In this document: positions 54,601-64,000 of the stretch, one piece after another
Layout: every line of letters starts with the position of its first letter
Numbering within the stretch: the first letter of the stretch is position 1
From: Epinephelus fuscoguttatus
Taxonomy: Eukaryota > Chordata > Actinopteri > Perciformes > Serranidae
NCBI RefSeq assembly: GCF_011397635.1
Contig: NC_064764.1
Coordinates: 41,778,955 to 41,842,954, forward strand
Direction: 5' to 3'
DNA: 64,000 nt
The notes under the pieces: generated by a model
The model's database searches: none
Told to the model about the DNA's origin: nothing
Seen by the model: the letters and a program-made list of their open reading frames with translations, nothing else
Made by a program: the position numbers and the translations under genes

Positions 54601-57600
54601 GTAAATATTTTGTATATATTTTTCTACTCTTCATTTTTTTTATCTTGTTTTTTATACGCCTTCTTCTGCACCAAAGTGGATAGTATCCCAATTTTGTTGT
54701 GCTGTGCTACACAACATGTGCTACATTTTCCATTCCACATGTCACAGCCCAGTCGCCGGAAGAAAATGCTGGCATTGTATGTTTCTGTAAACCACAAATG
54801 AGTTACACTTCAACTCTTCTAAAGTGGGTTGATGTTTTCACTGGGAGTTTGAGGGGCTTGTGGATGATATGACACCTAGGCAAGATGCCTGCTAAGCTGC
54901 AGACCACTGTTCAAGACCAACAAACCAAAAAACAGGTTGTTTTTTAGCGAGTCGTTGCTGTGTTAGCAGCAGGACAGCGCCATGACAAATGGTAGTTTTT
55001 TAACCAGACATCATGCATGTCTAGCGGGGATTGTTCCCCCCAAATATTGGTATTTTAATCCAAAACATGATTGTTTCCTAACCATAACCAGCTGGGTTTT
55101 GTGCTTCAACCTAGCCACACATTAACTACAGCATTGTTGAAATGTAAAGTTAACGTATCTCACATAATGACAGGCAAGTGTCGCTTATCTGGGGTTTGAG
55201 GAAACACCAACATTTTTTCTGGTGACTGGGCTGCATATTGCTTCCAGTCTTTACCAAACACTGATGGTGTTATTTTCTGTTTGTATGTGTTTCTCGCTGC
55301 CCCCTTCAGTTGCATGTTGACCACCATGTGCACTGTGACCGCCTCCACTGTCATCGATTTCATCGGCAGAGTTCACTCTGTCCCGGACCGATGCGGGTAC
55401 ACTCTGATGGAGTGCTCATCGATCCCAGGCTTCCGGGTGCTAGGGGTTTTTCAGGAAAGACGCCGTAGAGATGTTAGCTTTTTGGATCATGTGATACTGC
55501 AGCTGGACGGGGCAGGGGTTAAGATTTTCCTGGAACAAGGCGGCAGAGTTCGGGTAAGTTACCTACTACTACATTCGCCTGAGTCATGTGTTTTAGATCA
55601 TCAGTTGCTGACATTTAGTACACTCCAGGCAGTGGCTGGTGAAGGTGGTCATGGTTCCTCAGACTGCACTTTTTGTACCCACAGAAACACACAGGCACAG
55701 ACGGACAGCCAGGCTTGGATAACAAATGACCGCACTCTAGTGTGGCCTGTAATGCAGGCTGCATACAGCAATGTCTTACTTTTAGTGAGACAAAATAAAA
55801 AGGCAGATTCAGTTCAATTCAAATGTTGCTTCAGACTCACAAAAGGGTCCACATCAGTAACAGGAGAAAAGGTGTTGAACAAAAATGCTACCCATCCTTA
55901 CCAAGCCTGGGCCAATAACAATTATCAAATGGACTACATTTTATACAGAAGCATTTGTGCTGGCAGTCAGGCTGGAGGTGGTGAGAGGGGAGCCCACAGC
56001 AGCTGGAGGAAACCGGCCTTTTATACCACAAACTTGGAGACCAGAACCACTCAGCTCCCTGGATTTACCTGCACAATCACACAGTCAATCAGCTCACCTG
56101 CAGCCCATCACACACAGACTCCACAGTAGCATAAACCGAGTCACCAAGTCTTTCTTAATGTTCAAATATAGTTGTGTGTCTTCCTCTGACCAGAAATATG
56201 GGCTTTTCTTTTGGACATGCATCTGTACCCCGCTCTTGCTAACTGTTGGCTAGTCAGTTTGCGTACAACACACAGAGCTGACCATAAACAGGCATGAGAC
56301 TGTGTGCTGCAGACTGTTGCAGTAAAACCCCAAGTGAGACACATAGCACAGCAGCTCAGTGGCCTAGCGGTAGAGTGTCTGCCCTGAGACTGGGAGGTCG
56401 TGGGGTCGATCCCTGGCTGGGTCATACCAAAGACTATGAAAATGGGACCCATTGCCTCCCTGCTTGGCACTCAGCATCAGGGGTTGGAATTGGGGTTTAC
56501 ATCACCTCATGATTCCCGAGCGCAGCACCGCTGCTGCTCACCGCTCCCTCAGGGGATGGGTCAGATGTGGAGAACAAATTTCACACACTCAGGTGTGTGA
56601 CAATCAGTGGGACTTTAACTTTAACTTACTGAATGTTTACGTGCCAAAATAATGCTATTAAAACCTGAATAATATCAGCATATCCCATGTCTTAATTGGA
56701 AAATGCTACATTTGGAAAAAGGCTTAATTCTGAAAGCCCAAATGGAATATGCTGCTTAGATGATCCATATCCAATTCAGCAACCCGAAGTTGTCAAAATC
56801 CAGCGCTTGGTCAGTGACTTCATCAGACACCAATGAAGAAAGCCGTCCTTTCACAATGGTATGATATGCGGCCAGTTGTCATTTTTGTGTAACAGCGCAG
56901 GGGGAAATGCGGTGGGACAACAACGACAATTAGAGCTGCAGGAGTCGGAGTAAGGCGGGCAGGAGGCGTGGTAGATGGGTCCAACAACCACTGACTTTCA
57001 CCGAAGAGGCAGGTGTTCACTTCCTGTAAGATTGTAGAGTCAAACCCTGTTCTCTCTTCCTAAACTCAACCACATGCGAGTGGTTTATGTCAATTTATGG
57101 TGTTGTACCCACGTGGTGCCTTTTATTTTGAAAGAGACTGTATCAAACTGTACATTTCCTGTGAAAACAGAAGTGTATTCTGAAAACAGACAATGCATGT
57201 AACAGGCTGAAGTTGACACGGCGTCCCAGAATGTCCAGCACATCCAGGGTACAACGGATGTCATATGTGGACGTGGAAAGTGCACGACCAATCATCGATA
57301 TATGACGAGGTCGGAGTGAGGATGTGTTGAATTCAGAATGTTGTCCCATTCGGAAAAATAGTGGAATATTAGCGTGCATGTAAACAGACCCAGTGTCACT
57401 GTGTATTTGTGATGTGTGAGTAAATATCTCCTCTGTCACTTCACTCCTCTGTTATTATGAAGCTGAATGACAAAGTGCTGACGCTCAACGCCACAGCTCA
57501 GGTGGTCCACGGTGTGGAGCTCTCCAGGGGCCGGTCAGGGGTGACTGCTAAGATATCAGCCTCCAACCATATGGTGTCTGTCCTCTTTGATGGTTACACC

Positions 57601-60600
57601 GCACTAATCCACATGACAGGTACACATGAATTCAAAGCTAAAGGAGGTTGAGGGGCTGTGATAAAATTGTGGGTTCATGTCATATCCGTTTACTTCCTCA
57701 CACGGACATTACTATTATATATTTGCTTAGTAGAGCACTGCTGGTTGGTGTAGTTTTCCTGGGAGCTTTCTCTTTGCAGATGAGACAGAAGGCACATTAA
57801 AGGCTGTGCACACCCACACAGGTGTTTTCTGTTATTCCGGCTGATTTGACCTCTACTCAGGTTGCAGGGGGGCAAAGCTGTGCTGGTAATTATATAGGTA
57901 TCCAGTTTGTCCAGCTCTAACAGGTTCAACGAAGCAAACAGGAGAATTAGAGAGATGTCAGTCAAGCAGTCTTTACATATCCACACAGGCCTGAGGGAAA
58001 GTCTAATCAGCCAATATTATTAAAACCAGTTGTGTGGGTAAATCATGAATGTACATGATCTTTCGATTCCATGACAAATGTACACCCCAGCTTTAGAGGC
58101 ATACTATGCAGGGTTTTCCTAAGAAGATAATGTGAAGACTCATTCGGAAGTAATCCCTCTCAGTCATCACTCATGACCCATTAGTCTTGAGTGGTGGTTT
58201 GTTTCCCTGTAGAATCTCTGCCCTCTTCCTGCATTTTCTTTTCATTTCACAATGTTGGAGACAATGTGGCGATAGCATGCAGGTGAAGTGAGGGCTGAGT
58301 GAGATGGCTGAAAATGTTGACATGATAAAACATTTTCATATTAGTTGATATCAATAACTATCATGATAAATATCAAATTTCTTTTGAGTTAAAACACCAA
58401 TTGTTGCTCCTCAGAGAAAACAGTTTAAACCATACAAGTAGTTATGGTTTAAACTGTTAGATCAGAACATGACAAGTGTTTGCCAAACAGCAGAACACTT
58501 CTTAAGTCTGAGTTAGATTCAAAACATTCATTCGTTTTCCATAACCACTTATCCTGCTGGGGGTCGCAGGGGGGTGGAGAGGCAGGGTTCACCCTGAACA
58601 GGTCACCAGACTATCAGACAACCATTCACACTCACATTCACACCTACGGACAATTTAGAGTCACCAATTAACTTGCATGTCTTTGGACTGTGGGAGGAAG
58701 CTGGAGCACCTGGAGGAAACCCACGCTGACACGGGGAGAACATGTCAGCTCCACACAGATGGGCTCCCCACCCCCAGGTTTGAACCCCCCCACCCTGAGC
58801 TCCAACCAGGAACCCTCTTGGTGTGAGCTGTCAGTGCTAACCATTGAACCACCATGCCACAGATCCAAAACAATTCTAATCAAAATAATGTCAATTAATG
58901 AAACAGTAGCATGTTAAACCTTACGTACAGATGGTTTCAAACATTTTGTGACAATTTAAACAAAAGACAGAGACAAAAGAAAAAACTCAACCATGGTCAG
59001 TACTTTCTGTACAACCACAGTGAGTAAAATCTGCCATTTCTCAGTCAAACAAAATATGAAGTAACGTGGGGTCATTCACTGCTGATCTGATGTGACTCAG
59101 GCAGAAATCATGTTCACAAACAAGAACATTTATGAAAGTTTCATTTACGTTATGTCATATCATTCTAATGTGATAGTAGGTTTTATTCATGTTGATTTGC
59201 TAACTTACTATTTGCATGAGATGTGGCAAATTCAATCATGGGGTAGCGCAGCACTGTTATGCAGGGTGAAATCATCCAGCCAAGCATCCATTTTCAACCG
59301 CTTATCCAAAGCGGCAAACTATTCCAGACACCCTTCTCCCCGGCAACACTGTCCTGCTCCTTCTGGGGGATCCTGAGGCGTTGTCAGGCCAGATGAGATA
59401 TATAATTCCTCCAGCATGTATCATGTTAATGGACCAAGGACCATAATGGACCAAGAATAGCAATACTGAAACTAATTATATTCTTAGCAAAAGCAAGCTT
59501 TTATACAATCAAATAAGAGAGAGCTATGTATCATTATGTAGGAGGTAAAATCATGGTTATAGTTTTCTTTCTTGCTATTTTCTGGTAATTACCTAAAAAC
59601 CTACCTAATAAAATACAAAAAAGAAGTGTTAATTCTCGGACCCGATGAGGTAATGTGGTATGGATCCATTATTCTGTATTTTTGGTATTGATCCAATGGA
59701 AGCTTCTATCTATAGTGCTGATACTTTATCTCATGTTGAAACCACTGACTATCGGCTGTCCTTTAGTGTGCTCCTGTGAGTGTCCACTTTAAAAGTTTAT
59801 TCATCTGTCATATGTTCTCTCCTGAAAACGACCAGGACCAAGTGCATCACCCATGCATGGCTTATGTGGCAATTCCAGTGCATCTTTGATTGAAGGCAGA
59901 GTTACCGAACACTCGGCTGCTGGGTAAGACCTCAAAAACAATAACTTGATGACAACTTCTTCTCATTTGAGCGAATAGCTTTGGAATACACTGCAGATAA
60001 AGTATTAGTTGTTGACCAGTCTTTGATCTTTTAATGTTTGTTGCCCCACAGCTGTGAGACACAGTACAATGACCCTGCTGACAGTTCAATCAACTGCAAC
60101 ACCACAACTAAATGGTAAACACAGATTAAACTCTATTTTGATTAATAAACAGGCATCATTAACCTGTAGGGCACACTTCACAACATTTAACATGTTGTGG
60201 TCTCTTTTAAATAGGGATGAATTTGAAACTTAAAACACCCAAAACCCCCTTTACTTTGTTTACTATGGTACATGTCTCACTGTCCTTGATGACTGGACTT
60301 TTACATTTCGTACTTGAACAGGTGCAATCACCTGAAGCAGGCTCCCTTCACTGCTTGCAATAAACACATCGACCCACAGCCCTTCATTACTGCCTGCACA
60401 CGCACTTTGTGCAAATACCCTGCAGTGGATGGGCTCAAGTGTCAGTTCCTGGAGGCCTATGCCTGGGCCTGCAGCCACCACAGCAATGTCACGGTGGAGA
60501 GCTGGAGGACAAAGACCAAATGCCGTAAGACTGTCTTTCAGTATCTGTGGTTGTTCACATGACCTAATAGGCCTGACAGTACCTTGTGAATAAATAAATT

Positions 60601-63600
60601 AATTTATTATATGACAACTTTATTTTAAAACACATCTTCGTCTTCTGAAGTTCTGTTGCTCTTTTAATTTATCTTTAGTTTGAATAGTGTTTGACAGCAG
60701 AATTGTATTGTCAAGTCATTATGCTAAACGTGGAAACAGACAGCTTTACCCCAGCTAGGGTTTTCAAGTGGTATTGTTATTGTTGGTGCTTTCCTCAGAG
60801 CCTTGCCAGTACCAACAACACAGTATGCATTTGTTTTCCACAGTTACTTCACTTTTTTACTACTGGGGATAGTAACTGCAAATACCCTACATTGATAGTT
60901 TTTGGCATCTAGGAATAGCTATCAGTAGCTACCAGAGAAAACAGAAGCGCTATCTCTTCCTGTTTTCTTGCAAAATGGTTGAAGCACTTATTTTGTGCTG
61001 GAAACAGAGCTTTCACATTCCTGAGAGATTATTCAGGGTGGCAGACAGAATGGTGAAAGTGAGGTTTATAGGGAACCAATCTAACTGTCAATGGTGTCAT
61101 TATTCTACAGCCATGACATTGTCCAATTAATATTTACCTCATGATGAGTTAAAACACAAACCTTGTCTATGTCCACTTTATAAATTGGCAGATTTCTTTG
61201 TTTGGTACCATCCCATTTCAGAATTGAATTCATCTTCAAACTGAGGGCTATTGTTTTCTCATCTGTAGCTTTCCTGATGTGTGTTTGCAGCTGCTGTGCA
61301 TCAGGCCGTCTGCCAGGACAGGTTCTGCAGTGCTCATGAGTTCTGTAGTGAGATATATCGTGGGGAACCCCGCTGCATCTGTCGGGCCCTTTTTGCCTCC
61401 AAATACAAGTCGGCAGGCACTTTTGGTGAGCCATTACAATTGTGTCAACTGCTATTTCATTAGCAGCTGGAAGGATTTCTCAGAGGGGCAGCTGTTTCAG
61501 ATTCATTGGCTAAATGTGAAACATTCACGGACCATACATCCAGGATTGGACCCAGAGGATGGGACAACCTTTTCCTTTTTAAAAAATCAAGTAGCTTTTG
61601 GTTGTTGCTGTCATCTCCCATAACACTTAGTAAGAAAAGTTAAACTTTATAAAATATGGCTTTAATTTTCTTAATTTTACAGACTGAAGGTGAAAACACG
61701 CCACAATGCATCATGTGACATGCGTCAAGTGCTGCTGCGAGCACACACTGGACGCGTCACGCTGCAGCTGGTCAACAGATAACCGCACGAAGTTATTACT
61801 ACATTAACTGACAGATCTCTGCATTAGCTTAAACTCAACCCATAATTAAAGTTGATGCCTCACCTAAAGAGCCCATCTCCAGAGCTGTGACTCCACAGGA
61901 AAGCATCGGTTTGGCCATTGTCTTTATAATGACAGTATTGTGAGTCATTTAGCTTGGGAGATTTCTCAACCTCAACAATGAGCCTCTCTTCATCGATTCA
62001 TCGTCAGACACAGCACACAGCAACAGCTAAAGAGTTCTCATTATACATCAGGGGTGAGGAGAGGAGTTGAGCTGCTGTAGGAGCTGAGATTGTTTTTAAA
62101 AAAAAACTGTTATGGTGGGAGCTGGTCTGTACAAGCAGAGAGCAGTGGGGGGATAATGCATTTAATTCCTGGGGCAGTGAGGCTGGAAATAGGACAGTAA
62201 TGTGAAGTGCCGCGGGGCAGCAATATCTAGGAGCATCGACAGGCATCTAGCTGCCGGTGTGGGGTTGTACATTGAAATAGTGGCACATTTCTTGCATTCG
62301 AAGAGAAAGGGGGAGTGCACACCAGGGTTGGAGAGGTGCTGACCATTGACAAGACAATACAAATTTGAAAAAAGATGTCAGGCACACACTCTAAGACTCG
62401 ATGCAAAAATATTTTCTTTTATTCAGGTACCAACGTTTCCTCCAGACCGTCTTCATCAGGGTTTTTGATGACCCTGATGAAGACGGTCTAGTCAAAACGT
62501 TGGTACTTGAATAAAAGAAAATATTTTTGCATCGAGTCTTAGAGTGTGTGCCTGGCATTTCTTGCATTTGCCACCAGTGTGTTTTGGCCTTATAGCTAGC
62601 AGACAGGTGTTCACTGGACATGTTTAGGCAATTTTTTTTGAGCACAGAATACTTATAACAGTGAGCTATCAATTAAAAATTATTTCATCCATAAAATCAC
62701 ATGCAGTAGCATTAAGAATAGGTGTTAAAGTGGTACAATTTAAAAATCCACAAAACTCTCAAAGGGTCCTTTCCAAAACTGAAAAAAGACTGCAGGGGAA
62801 AAAAATCAATGTTGAATTTATGTGTACATGTTCCTGATGTTTGCTGTTGTGGACAAAAGCTAAATGAATATCATATTGTTTTTTAAACTGATGGTCAGGT
62901 GAGCCAACGGTCTGCAGGCATAAATCTGCTTCAGTGTCTCTCGCTAATTGTCTATTGGAGGACAAAAGCATCGACTACTCTGTCTTACACCTCAATGACC
63001 AGGACTGCAAAGGGGAAATGGACAACATGACCCACATGGTGACGTTCAGCTTCGACAGCAGCAACACTTGTGGTACAGTGGTCATGGTGGGTATCCTTAG
63101 ATACTAAATCCCTTTTTATAGTAGAAACTTAGTGTTTGTAGTCATTATGTGGTTGCATGAGTGTAGTTAAAGATATGAAAGTACTATTGTTGTACTTACT
63201 AAAAGCGTCACTGTACAGTACAGTAACTGCTGCAGCCTAAAACCTTCATATTTGTTAATGTACTCAACTTGGACTCATCCCCAGGTCATCAAATACCAAC
63301 GCACTGATAGCAACGCACAGGGCACCCTTTAACGTATCTATGTGACGCACACATTGCAACACGTGGTTTCAAGGAACAAATCTGCTTGATAAGGTTTCAA
63401 GAAAAGATTATGTTTTGGGTTAAAATAAATGTGTTTGTTTTGTAATGTTGCATCAATATCACACGCCAAAGGTCCTGACATATTTTTGGTATTTGACAAC
63501 CTAGGAGTGAGAACAGGTTGAACTGTTTGGTCGATTTGAAATTGCAGTGACAATGTCTGTCTCCATGTGACCATGTAGGCAAATAACAGTCAAATTATCT

Positions 63601-64000
63601 ACAAGAACAGCATCATGACACGAAACATCTCCACGTTTGGCTCAATCAACCGTCACAGCCCAGTGCATATTGACTTCTCCTGTTATTACACTCAGCCGGA
63701 TATCAAGACCGTGGCCATCAAACTCAAACACAGGTGTGTGGTGGTTGCGTACATCATGTAGTTTCATGGTTGTCACCTTTCTGTCACCAAGAGCAAGTTG
63801 ACCAAGCTAAACTTGGTTATTGTGTGCAGTCTGAAGCATCTCTGTATCTCTGCTTTCCAGCTCAGTGATCCAGCAGATTACCTCTGGAGAATGGACTTAC
63901 AATCTGACCATGAAGGCCTACACCAGCGCTGACCGTATGAATGCTATCCAGTCGAGCACTGACATCCAACTGGATGAGAAAATCTGGGTGGACCTTGAGT
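50602..64000 (+). CDS. Alpha-tectorin-like secreted protein (VWD-C8-EGF-ZP), 15 exons visible, 3' end beyond window
   Basis: Exons by splice sites and phase: 50602-50647, 51221-51318, 53559-53786, 53918-54001, 54214-54319, 54471-54600, 55310-55553, 57463-57619, 59836-59923, 60052-60114, 60322-60524, 61291-61425, 62899-63086, 63579-63733, 63861-64000 and onward. All junctions use GT/AG and keep one continuous frame. The protein has a signal peptide (MFGFMLHLAGLSLLAG), a cysteine-rich N-terminal module, a von Willebrand type D domain, a C8 domain, an EGF-like domain and a ZP domain. Family knowledge: such proteins form extracellular filaments or gels (tectorial membrane, mucus, egg coat); tissue here is unknown. 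No stop or shift is seen, so it is probably functional. The rest of the ZP domain and any furin site or anchor lie outside. Confidence 0.9.
50925..51094 (-). mobile_element. tRNA-derived SINE in intron 1
   Basis: Minus strand: GGTAGCTCAGTCCTTAGTGG (A-box-like) and GTGGATTTGATTCCAGCC (decayed B box), then CCCTTTGCTGTGTGACCCCC and a pyrimidine-rich 3' part. Order and spacing fit a common fish SINE. Not a functional tRNA: no CCA-compatible acceptor stem or anticodon arm. Confidence 0.7.
51319..53558. other. Intron 2 of the tectorin-like gene
   Basis: 2.2 kb, no confident repeats. 51840-52150 is GC-richer (ACACCTGCACAACAGGTGCC palindrome at about 52133-52152) and may be a decayed mobile element. 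Confidence 0.5.
55310..59923 (+). CDS. Tectorin-like gene exons 7-9: von Willebrand type D domain
   Basis: Exon 7 (SCMLTTMCTVTASTVIDFIG, VPDRCGYTLMEC, FLDHVILQLDGAGVKIFLEQ), exon 8 (LNDKVLTLNATAQVVHGVEL, VSVLFDGYTALIHMT) and exon 9 (GPSASPMHGLCGNSSASLIE). GLCGN is the core VWD motif; TVTASTVIDFIG stands where other VWD domains have a D-H-x-x-F sequence, so this is a divergent member. VWD domains in this family drive disulfide-linked multimerisation. Confidence 0.88.
56350..56627 (+). mobile_element. tRNA-derived SINE in intron 7
   Basis: Head CAGTGGCCTAGCGGTAGAGT (A box) and GTCGTGGGGTCGATCCCTGG (B box region), body ACCAAAGACTATGAAAATGG and CACTCAGCATCAGGGGTTGG, tail of CTTTAA repeats (ACTTTAACTTTAACTT). 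A well-known fish SINE layout; complete from head to tail. Confidence 0.88.
56875..57335 (-). repeat. Dispersed repeat R1, copy d, minus strand, in intron 7
   Basis: Reverse complement of copies b and c: GGTGGGACAACAACGACAAT, CTTTTATTTTGAAAGAGACT, GACAATGCATGTAACAGGCT, GACGAGGTCGGAGTGAGGAT. Occurrence on both strands and inside an intron shows it is a mobile repeat, not part of the TAAR unit. Confidence 0.7.
58515..58862 (-). mobile_element. RTE (Expander-like) LINE 3' end in intron 8
   Basis: TTTTCCATAACCACTTATCC, GGGGTCGCAGGGGG, GGACAATTTAGAGTCACCAA, CATGTCTTTGGACTGTGGGA and CAACCATTGAACCACCATGC-like end. Longer version of the repeat at 4498-4720. Confidence 0.75.
59277..59415 (-). mobile_element. 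Degenerate RTE/Rex3-type LINE 3' end in intron 8
   Basis: TCCATTTTCAACCGCTTATCC-like start, then CCCTTCTCCCCGGCAACACT, GGGGATCCTGAGGCGTTGTC and AGGCCAGATGAGATATATAA, aligning with 30000-30130 of the Rex3 copy. Confidence 0.6.
60052..60524 (+). CDS. Tectorin-like gene exons 10-11: C8 domain
   Basis: Exon 10 (CETQYNDPADSSINCNTTTK) bridges from VWD. Exon 11 has the cysteine pattern of C8: WCNHLKQAPFTACNKHIDPQ, FITACTRTLCKYPAVDG, CQFLEAYAWACSHHSN, KTKC. C8 accompanies VWD in tectorins, zonadhesin and mucins and stabilises multimers. NVT is a glycosylation site. Confidence 0.88.
61291..61425 (+). CDS. Tectorin-like gene exon 12: EGF-like domain
   Basis: AVHQAVCQDRFCSAHEFCSE and RGEPRCICRALFASKYKSAG. 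The C-x4-C-x5-C and CIC pattern matches a short EGF-like module in front of ZP domains. Phase 1 on both sides, so it is a symmetric exon. Confidence 0.8.
61426..62898. other. Intron 12 of the tectorin-like gene
   Basis: 1.5 kb. Contains a large inverted repeat at 62375-62558; nothing else recognised. Confidence 0.6.
62375..62558. repeat. Inverted repeat, arms about 85 bases, in intron 12
   Basis: Left arm ATGTCAGGCACACACTCTAA ... AAAATATTTTCTTTTATTCA pairs with the reverse complement at the right end. The inner part AGACCGTCTTCATCAGGG pairs with CCCTGATGAAGACGGTCT. Small unpaired bulges near 62438 and 62491 and a 10-base centre. The right arm contains AAAACGTTGGTACTTGAATA, a motif known from fish repeats with the ACGTTGGTA...AATAAA ending. 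Confidence 0.85.
62899..64000 (+). CDS. Tectorin-like gene exons 13-15: ZP domain, N-terminal part
   Basis: GEPTVCRHKSASVSLANCLL, SVLHLNDQDCKGEMDN, VTFSFDSSNTCGTVVM (exon 13); ANNSQIIYKNSIMTRNIST and VHIDFSCYYTQPDIKTVAIK (exon 14); SSVIQQITSGEWTYNLTMKA to VDLE (exon 15, cut by the window end). The ANNSQIIYKN and FSC.Y blocks and four conserved cysteines mark ZP-N. The ZP domain polymerises such proteins into fibrils. Confidence 0.9.

Larger units (their letters stand above)
57620..59835. other. Intron 8 of the tectorin-like gene
   Basis: 2.2 kb with two LINE-type fragments (58515-58862 and 59277-59415); otherwise nothing recognised. Confidence 0.6.

Noticed and set aside
55281-56129. 282-codon plus-strand frame running past exon 7
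   Set aside because: The part after 55553 reads through a good donor (GTAAGT) into intron; protein homology stops exactly at the splice site and resumes in exon 8.
1-64000. LTR retrotransposons, endogenous retroviruses, Polintons, CRISPR arrays
   Set aside because: I saw no paired LTRs with primer-binding site, no gag/env-like frames and no regularly spaced direct repeats; all RT frames are of LINE type.

Overview
The window reads as nuclear DNA of a teleost fish, probably a spiny-rayed (percomorph-like) one. It holds intron-containing vertebrate genes, a tandem family of fish-type trace amine-associated receptors (TAARs), and fish transposons: Rex3/RTE, L2/Maui-type, Rex1-like and RTE-X-like LINEs, hAT and Harbinger DNA elements, and tRNA-derived SINEs. 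There are no operons, CRISPR arrays, rRNA genes or genuine tRNA genes. I recognised no LTR or other virus-like element.

Layout. 1-4.7 kb: a LINE (RTE-X-like, called LINE-B here) running in from the window edge, then pieces of an L2 LINE and a Rex3 LINE on the other strand. 5.0-6.4 kb: TAAR-A, a broken receptor gene. 7.2-20.2 kb: transposon nest with a longer LINE-B copy (8.3-14.3 kb), an inverted pair of L2 fragments (14.3-17.9 kb) and a Rex1-like LINE split by another LINE (18.3-20.2 kb). 20.4-21.6 kb: TAAR-B. 23.7-26.05 kb: an old RTE LINE ending just upstream of TAAR-C (26.2-27.5 kb). 29.2-33.5 kb: a dispersed repeat split by a Harbinger-like element, itself split by a nearly full-length Rex3. 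35.6-36.8 kb: TAAR-D, with an L2 LINE and a strong hairpin downstream. 41.3-42.4 kb: a Harbinger-type element with clear ends. 43.7-44.9 kb: TAAR-E. 46.7-47.4 kb: a hAT element. 49.9-64 kb: a multi-exon gene for a secreted alpha-tectorin-like protein (N-terminal cysteine-rich module, VWD, C8, EGF-like and the start of a ZP domain); it continues past the window end.

The five TAAR units arose by tandem duplication. They share a conserved 5' block of about 150 bases, a small phase-2 intron between TM1 and TM2, and long similar 3' flanks. B, D and E form one subgroup and A and C another. All carry the TM7 TAAR signature, but all lack the classical amine-binding Asp3.32 and the TM6 Trp6.48 while keeping Asp5.42, which suggests a non-classical amine (olfactory) receptor group. 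B, C, D and E look intact at about 329-333 residues; A is a pseudogene. Transposon insertions separate the units, and some can be ordered relative to the duplications.
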